Shown: positions 59,001 through 64,000 of the stretch, one piece after another
Numbering within the stretch: position 1 is the stretch's first letter
Layout of the letters: every line of letters starts with the position of its first letter
Assembly (NCBI GenBank): GCA_040954595.2
Contig: CM082586.2
Coordinates: 3,286,001-3,350,000 of the forward strand
Source of the DNA: Balanoglossus misakiensis
Lineage: Eukaryota; Hemichordata
Length of the DNA: 64,000 nt
Reading direction: 5' to 3'
Notes under the pieces: generated by a model
The model's input: the letters and a program-made list of their open reading frames with translations, nothing else
What the model was told of the DNA's origin: nothing
Databases searched by the model: none
Program-made: the position numbers and the translations under genes

Positions 59001-62000
59001 CAGGTGCTGCACCAGTCGAGACAACAAGTGCAGCTGCTCCAGATGCTACCAGTGCCAAGACATTAGCACCACCAGCAGTGACAACAGGAGTTGCACCAGT
59101 CGAGACAACAAGTGCAGCTGCTCCAGATGCTACCAGTGCCAAGACCTTAGCACCACCAGCAGTGACAACAGGTGCTGCCCCAGTTGAGACAACAAGCGCT
59201 GCTGCACCAGATGCCACCAGTGCCAAGACCTTAGCACCACCAGCAGTGACAACAGGTGCTGCACCAGTCGAGACAACAAGTGCAGCTGCTCCAGATGCTA
59301 CCAGTGCCAAGACATTAGCACCACCAGCAGTGACAACAGGTGCTGCCCCAGTTGAGACAACAAGCGCTGCTGCACCAGATGTCACCAGTGCCAAGACATT
59401 AGCACCACCAGCAGTGACAACAGGTGCTGCACCAGTCGAGACAACAAGTGCAGCTGCTCCAGATGCTACCAGTGCCAAGACATTAGCACCACCAGCAGTG
59501 ACAACAGGTGCTGCACCAGTCGAGACAACAAGTGCAGCTGCTCCAGATGCTACCAGTGCCAAGACATTAGCACCACCAGCAGTGACAACAGGAGTTGCAC
59601 CAGTCGAGACAACAAGTGCAGCTGCTCCAGATGCTACCAGTGCCAAGACATTGGCACCACCAGCAGTGACAACAGGTGCTGCACCAGTCGAGACAACAAG
59701 TGCAGCTGCTCCAGATGCTACCAGTGCCAAGACATTGGCACCACCAGCAGTGACAACAGGTGCTGCACCAGTCGAGACAACAAGTGCAGCTGCTCCAGAT
59801 GCTACCAGTGCCAAGACCTTAGCACCACCAGCAGTGACAACAGGTGCTGCCCCAGTTGAGACAACAAGCGCAGCTGCTCCGGATGCTACCAGTGCCAAGA
59901 CCTTAGCACCACCAGCAGTGACAACAGGAGTTGCCCCAGTCGAGACAACAAGTGCAGCTGCTCCAGATGCTACCAGTGCCAAGACCTTAGCACCACCAGC
60001 AGTGACAACAGGTGCTGCACCAGTCGAGACAACAAGTGCAGCTGCTCCAGATGCTACCAGTGCCAAGACCTTAGCACCACCAGCAGTGACAACAGGTGCT
60101 GCACCAGTCGAGACAACAAGTGCAGCTGCTCCAGATGCTACCAGTGCCAAGACCTTAGCACCACCAGCAGTGACAACAGGAGTTGCACCAGTCGAGACAA
60201 CAAGTGCAGCTGCTCCAGATGCTACCAGTGCCAAGACCTTAGCACCACCAGCAGTGACAACAGGTGCTGCCCCAGTTGAGACAACAAGCGCAGCTGCTCC
60301 AGATGCTACCAGTGCCAAGACCTTAGCACCACCAGCAGTGACAACAGGTGCTGCCCCAGTCGAGACAACAAGTGCAGCTGCTCCAGATGCTACCAGTGCC
60401 AAGACCTTAGCACCACCAGCAGTGACAACAGGTGCTGCCCCAGTTGAGACAACAAGTGCAGCTGCTCCAGATGCTACCAGTGCCAAGACCTTAGCACCAC
60501 CAGCAGTGACAACAGGTGCTGCACCAGTCGAGACAACAAGTGCAGCTGCTCCAGATGCTACCAGTGCCAAGACCTTAGCACCACCAGCAGTGACAACAGG
60601 TGTCGCACCAGTTGAAACAACAAGCGCAGCTGCTCCAGATGCTACCAGTGCCGAGACCTTAGCACCACCAGCAGTGACAACAGGTGCTGCACCAGTCGAG
60701 ACAACAAGTGCAGCTGCTCCAGATGCCACCAGTGCCAAGACCTTAGCACCACCAGCAGTGACAACAGGTGCTGCACCAGTCGATGCAACAAGTGCAGCTG
60801 CTCCGGGTGCCACCAGTGCCAAGACCTTAGCACCACCAGCAGTGACAACTGATTTTCCCCCAGAACCCATCATACTGGAAACATCACCTGCGGCAACCAC
60901 ACATGTAGCTCCATTGGAGACAACTGAAGTAACCACGGGTAAGTTATCACCTTCTGAGGGAATGGTGAGCGATATGTTAAAATGCTAATATCAACCTGGG
61001 ATTATCATTATCCCAGTATCTAAGGTACATATTTATTTTTCTATCCTAGATGATTTTAAAGTGCAGACATCACTAGTAAAGCAGTTATTGCTCATCCATT
61101 TCTAACAGTGTGTGGTTTAATGACCAGCTTCCTCCAAAATATTTGAAGGTTTCATTCTGTTTATTGTTTTCATATTTCTATGAGAAAATAATTCTTTCAA
61201 TTAACCTACATATCATAGTAGTTAAGGTACCTGTTATTTTATGGTTATTTTCATTTCTTAGTTTGCAGTTGTGAACCCTATCCATCTTGCCCTGCTGGCT
61301 ATGATATTAAACCAATTTTCCTACGAGAAGACGACTGCTGTCCTGTGTATTTCATTTGTGAACCAAGTAAGTGCACTTTGTGTTTATCGGATCTATTTGT
61401 CATTTCAACCTCAAATGGGTGTCTGGTTTGGCAATCAATTTTTAATATACACGTACATACTAAGAATGTTTACACTTTTAACAGGTTGTCCAGCTGTGTG
61501 CCCTGCTTTGGAACCACCTGAATGTCCAGCTAATCAAGAAGCAGTAAGAGTTGAGAAGGAGTGTTGCTATGAATATAAATGCGTTCGTAAGTATTTGAAA
61601 GCTTTACAGTGTTACATTTAAAAAGCACGAAATAGTGATAATTATCATGTTGCTCAGGTTAAAGGCAATAGAGCATTCTCCCTGCTCTAGCACTAAATTG
61701 AGTGATATCATTGCATGTGGTCTTTATAAAGCTGCAGTGCTGAGAAATATGGATCATGACAATTTAGCCAATCATATATTTTCAAGGGGGACTAGCAAAA
61801 AAAGAGTGACACATATGGCCCAAGTCAAACAATACCCTTTTAAACACCTAAATTTCATCCCAGGAAACTTTTTCAGCCGTGAGCATAAATGCACTTGTCC
61901 ACGAGTGCCGACCTTTGATGCTATTAAAATAAAACACTATTCTTTCTGAATGTTGTATTGCCATATTTGTGTATCTTACATCATACAACTTGCAATTCTG

Positions 62001-63360
62001 TGTTTTTGTTAAAAATACATGAAAAATGATAAGCATGCCCATTTCTACCAACTAAATCACATCCTCACTTTGGATGAGATCTCCCAGTTTCTGTTGTTAA
62101 ATTATTGTTTTCCCTTCCCAGCATGCAATTGTCCACCAACTCCTATTTGTCCGGCTGGCTTTGACCTGAAACCCACCTATCCAACTGAAGGTGCCTGTTG
62201 CCCATCTTTCTACATATGTGAACCACGTAAGTATTAATAGCTCATTTCATGAATCACTATAGTTAAAGCTTTTCTAAGCCGTCCTGTGGCCCAGCTTAAA
62301 TTTTGATCAAAAGTATTATATCAATTTCCCCATACTTCAAAAGGAAAAGCCAAAATATGGAACTGAAGTACATACTTGGAATAATATGACATTGTATTCA
62401 CCTCACACAGAAATTGAGGAAATAACAGTTGAGTTGAACCAGCAACTCTTCTAGCATTTCATGAAATCTCATTTAGTGTTGTCTATGGTTTATGCATTTG
62501 TGAAAGGCAAATTCTCTCCTTTCTTCAAGAGAGGGACTTCTTAATTTGTAAAAGGGATGAATGATTACAAACTAAACTAGGTACTGATAACACTCCACTA
62601 ACAGTCTATAATACTGATGATTAATTTTTTTTGAACAGGCTGTCCTGCTGTGTGTCCACACATTGACCCACCAAGCTGCCCACTTGGTACTAGGGCTACT
62701 TCCGTCAAGAAAGAATGCTGTTACGATTATGAATGTGTACCAGGTAAGATGTTTAACCTTTAGTATCTCTCCGTTTTCCACTGGAATGATGTGAGATTTA
62801 TATCGCAAACGATGATTTCAAATAGGAAATATCATTTGTAAATTATCAGTCATACAACTATTTCTGATTACCACAATTTTCCATATTTATGGCTGGTACA
62901 GCTCTATCGAAATCATGTGGAAATAAATTCAATGCTTAAAATTTGAACTGCATACACGTAGAAAATCAAAGATTTTGAACCAAAACCATCTACATTCACA
63001 GAAACCAGCAAGTGTGCCATGTTCCCAGTATCCCATGAACCTAAGTACCTTGTCATGGATGACTGTGTCAGTGTCGAGCCTGTGGCAATGAATACATGCG
63101 AGGGAAGATGTTCGTCGATATCCTACTGGTCTGTGGAACACGATGACACAAAGAGCGACTGCAAATGCTGCAGTGCCGTGGGAACCGTAAAACGACTGGT
63201 ACCTATGAAGTGTGTTGGTGGTTTTGAAATGCTGTACGAATACACACACATTACTTCTTGTGGATGCATGCAGTGTTCAGGAGGTAGTTATGGTATAAGT
63301 GATAACACTAACAATGAGGAACATTTCAGCAGGCGGTTACATATAGGTAACTTCAAGTGA
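42986..63360 (+). CDS. Mucin C: complete gel-forming mucin, 4096 aa
   Basis: Secreted VWF-type mucin. Exons: 42986-43095, 44024-44097, 44363-44467, 44749-45294, 45690-45844, 46095-46257, 46603-46834, 46962-47011, 47348-47664, 47806-47950, 48172-48345, 48506-48670, 49393-49633, 49898-50185, 50302-50351, 50558-50749, 50930-51123, 51286-51393, 51600-51885, 52117-54501, 54779-54889, 55103-55201, 55614-60938, 61262-61366, 61485-61586, 62122-62226, 62639-62743, 63002-63360. The sum is 12291 nt, in frame throughout. D1-D2-D'-D3 matches B exon by exon. The centre differs, with two very long repeat exons (2385 and 5325 nt). An alternative start at Met8 (43007) would still leave a signal peptide. The main uncertainty is a possible missed small exon between 61586 and 62122. 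Confidence 0.9.
44363..44467 (+). CDS. Mucin C: N-terminal PTS exon
   Basis: 35 codons ([17 protein letters not shown], then TPETVTTG), phase 1-1, in the same place as the B exon 29565-29735. Confidence 0.72.
44749..45294 (+). CDS. Mucin C: VWD domain of D1 (single exon)
   Basis: [64 protein letters not shown] is replaced by GRDE, parallel to GKDQ in B. Single exon as in B. Confidence 0.9.
45690..46257 (+). CDS. Mucin C: C8 of D1
   Basis: Exons 45690-45844 (ends FKKCHS) and 46095-46257 ([18 protein letters not shown], ending WRAKSGC). One or two codons longer than B near the end. Confidence 0.88.
46603..47011 (+). CDS. Mucin C: TIL1 and Cys tail
   Basis: Exons 46603-46834 and 46962-47011. 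[50 protein letters not shown] across the split TG|C codon. Confidence 0.87.
47348..48345 (+). CDS. Mucin C: VWD domain of D2
   Basis: Exons 47348-47664, 47806-47950 and 48172-48345. [40 protein letters not shown]. Very close to B. Confidence 0.9.
48506..48670 (+). CDS. Mucin C: C8 of D2
   Basis: [47 protein letters not shown]. Followed by a 722-nt intron with a short poly(A) tract near 49270 and nothing else notable. Confidence 0.88.
49393..49633 (+). CDS. Mucin C: TIL2
   Basis: [51 protein letters not shown], with a split Cys codon at the donor. Confidence 0.87.
49898..50351 (+). CDS. Mucin C: D' region
   Basis: Exons 49898-50185 and 50302-50351. TIL' with [32 protein letters not shown] and [20 protein letters not shown], then [16 protein letters not shown]. 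Confidence 0.87.
50558..51393 (+). CDS. Mucin C: VWD domain of D3
   Basis: Exons 50558-50749, 50930-51123 and 51286-51393. [57 protein letters not shown]. CxxC absent, as in A and B. Confidence 0.9.
51600..51885 (+). CDS. Mucin C: C8 of D3
   Basis: [55 protein letters not shown]. Separated from VWD3 by a phase-0 intron (51394-51599) that A lacks. Confidence 0.9.
52117..54501 (+). CDS. Mucin C: TIL3, Ala/Thr repeat domain and VWC-like module
   Basis: A single 795-codon exon. TIL3 ([33 protein letters not shown]), an irregular Ala/Thr/Pro stretch, the 69-bp array, then [25 protein letters not shown]. The layout equals B exon 36134-37216 but the repeat motif is different. The repeat is rich in Ala, Thr, Glu and Lys rather than Ser/Thr/Pro alone. 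Confidence 0.88.
53151..54328 (+). repeat. 69-bp coding minisatellite, 17 copies
   Basis: 23-residue units with key run [19 protein letters not shown], about 17 tandem copies. Indels are limited to whole codons (extra GCA near 53260, extra CCA near the end). More diverged copies extend upstream to about 52440. Confidence 0.9.
54779..54889 (+). CDS. Mucin C: single Cys module
   Basis: 37 codons: [17 protein letters not shown], then [15 protein letters not shown], phase 1-1. VWC-like, closest in shape to 6625-6726 of A. Confidence 0.78.
55103..55201 (+). CDS. Mucin C: linker exon
   Basis: 33 codons, Pro/Thr/Lys-rich ([18 protein letters not shown]), with an N-R-T sequon. In phase between the Cys module and the large PTS exon. 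The acceptor GCATTAG is modest, so confidence is lower. Confidence 0.65.
55614..60938 (+). CDS. Mucin C: 5325-nt PTS exon
   Basis: 1775 codons in one exon, flanked by a CATTTCAG acceptor and a GTAAGT donor. A unique leader of about 35 codons and a unique tail ([18 protein letters not shown]) frame the 84-bp array. No cysteine in the repeat, so this should form an extended glycosylated rod. The uninterrupted antisense frame (55501-60936) is a composition shadow. Confidence 0.88.
55721..60850 (+). repeat. 84-bp coding minisatellite, 60 full copies plus a partial
   Basis: Unit starts recur every 84 bases from 55721 to the final partial unit at 60785. The only register change is a 24-bp internal duplication near 56210-56240. 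Key residues per unit: [20 protein letters not shown], then G-A/V/I-APVE. Each unit carries 8 Ser/Thr, one Lys, one Asp and one Glu. Confidence 0.93.
61262..61586 (+). CDS. Mucin C: alpha-beta Cys doublet 1
   Basis: Exons 61262-61366 ([26 protein letters not shown]) and 61485-61586 ([26 protein letters not shown]). Same alternating pair as in B. The 535 bases to the next exon show no supported exon. Confidence 0.82.
62122..62743 (+). CDS. Mucin C: alpha-beta Cys doublet 2
   Basis: Exons 62122-62226 ([26 protein letters not shown]) and 62639-62743 ([26 protein letters not shown]). Directly precedes the CTCK, as does the last doublet of B. Confidence 0.82.
63002..63360 (+). CDS. Mucin C: CTCK and stop
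   Basis: [54 protein letters not shown]: cystine knot for dimerisation, then a polar tail and TGA at 63358-63360. Same ETSKC opening as B, unlike A. Confidence 0.9.
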
Positions 63361-63603
63361 GTGTCTTTATTCCAAGAGGAAGATTTGAATGCAAGTTTTT
63401 AAAACTTGGGATGATTTTCCATATTGTTTACAGTACAGTACTATACAAACTTGTTTTGGGTTTGGAACAACTGAGGGTGTTCAGGTGTTTGTTTAAAATA
63501 ATGGTGGCTTTAAACTTATAATAGATGTTTACCAAAATGATCAAATCTGTGATCAGATGATTTCAAGGGTTACAACAAACTGATAAGACTATCAGAATCA
63601 TAC

Positions 63604-63609
63604 AATAAA
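63604..63609 (+). terminator. Poly(A) signal AATAAA, mucin C
   Basis: Canonical hexamer 244 bases after the stop, at nearly the same distance as in B (239). Confidence 0.55.
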
Positions 63610-64000
63610 CAAATTCAATTAACATTTAATTAGTTTGAAGATAATAGTTTTATGAATATGTTTAAGGTCTTGACTGAGAAAAGCGAAATTTGGCGCAGAA
63701 CAATTCACTGCCTGCTGCAAATTATCAAGCTGAACTTTCATTGGAATGTCAAATTCTCACAGTAGGCAGATACTAAAAACAACTTTTAAAACAACGATAT
63801 CCAGGCAGGACAATTCTTTGCAGTTATTTTAGGCCAGTCTAGATTCTTACAAGGGAGTTCAAAGCAAACGACTTCAGTTTTACACACTTGACAGTGTATC
63901 CAAGAACGATGACAGATTACATTGTTTTCATCGCATTTACACAAGATAACAATGCAAACCGTGAGAGGTGTAGGTGTATTTGGTAATGCTGCTAAAAACA
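63610..64000. other. Downstream of mucin C, nothing recognised
   Basis: AT-rich sequence to the window edge without a supported exon or repeat. Confidence 0.6.

Noticed and set aside
55721-60850. Regular repeats suggesting a CRISPR array
   Set aside because: Units are contiguous without unique spacers and are in a coding frame.
55501-60936. Uninterrupted 1811-codon open frame on the - strand
   Set aside because: It is the exact antisense of the 84-bp PTS array. Repeated units with no stop in one unit stay open in all copies. The sense frame has the splice sites and flanking mucin exons.

Overview
The window reads as metazoan genomic DNA. Every recognisable gene is split into many short exons bounded by GT...AG introns of about 100-1500 bases, and there are no operons, Shine-Dalgarno sites or bacterial genes. 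The encoded proteins are secreted, gel-forming (VWF-type) mucins: VWD-C8-TIL assemblies, long Pro/Thr/Ser/Ala repeats (PTS) and a C-terminal cystine knot (CTCK). The compact introns and the mucin architecture suggest a marine invertebrate, most likely an invertebrate deuterostome (hemichordate, amphioxus or echinoderm). The species cannot be named from the sequence alone.

Three paralogous mucin genes lie head to tail on the + strand. Mucin A (81-25245) enters from the left edge and lacks its 5' end; 53 exons and 5082 codons are visible. Mucin B (26928-40494) appears complete: 30 exons, 2112 aa. Mucin C (42986-63360) appears complete: 28 exons, 4096 aa. Exon models were built by hand from splice sites and phase. 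They close in frame over each gene, and most D-region exons have identical lengths in the three paralogs.

B and C share this layout: signal peptide, short conserved N-terminal motif, small PTS, D1 (VWD-C8-TIL), D2, D', D3, PTS with VWC-like cysteine modules, CTCK. This is the vertebrate MUC2/MUC5/VWF N-terminal plan without D4. A shows the same order from the C8 of D1 onward. By family knowledge, CTCK dimerisation and D-domain disulfide assembly would produce secreted mucin polymers, and the PTS regions would carry O-glycans.

The paralogs differ most in their central regions. A has a 16.7 kb array in which a PTS exon, a 45-nt exon and a 114-nt six-cysteine exon are repeated ten times, introns included. 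B has a 30-bp and a 36-bp PTS array plus three PTS-cysteine-cysteine cassettes. C has a 69-bp array and a single 5325-nt exon carrying 60 complete 84-bp units. All central exons are symmetric (phase 1 at both ends), so gain, loss or skipping of whole modules keeps the frame.

Intergenic DNA (26111-26741, 40739-42725, 63610-64000) shows nothing beyond possible promoter motifs and poly(A) signals. I saw no tRNA, rRNA, CRISPR array or transposase gene.
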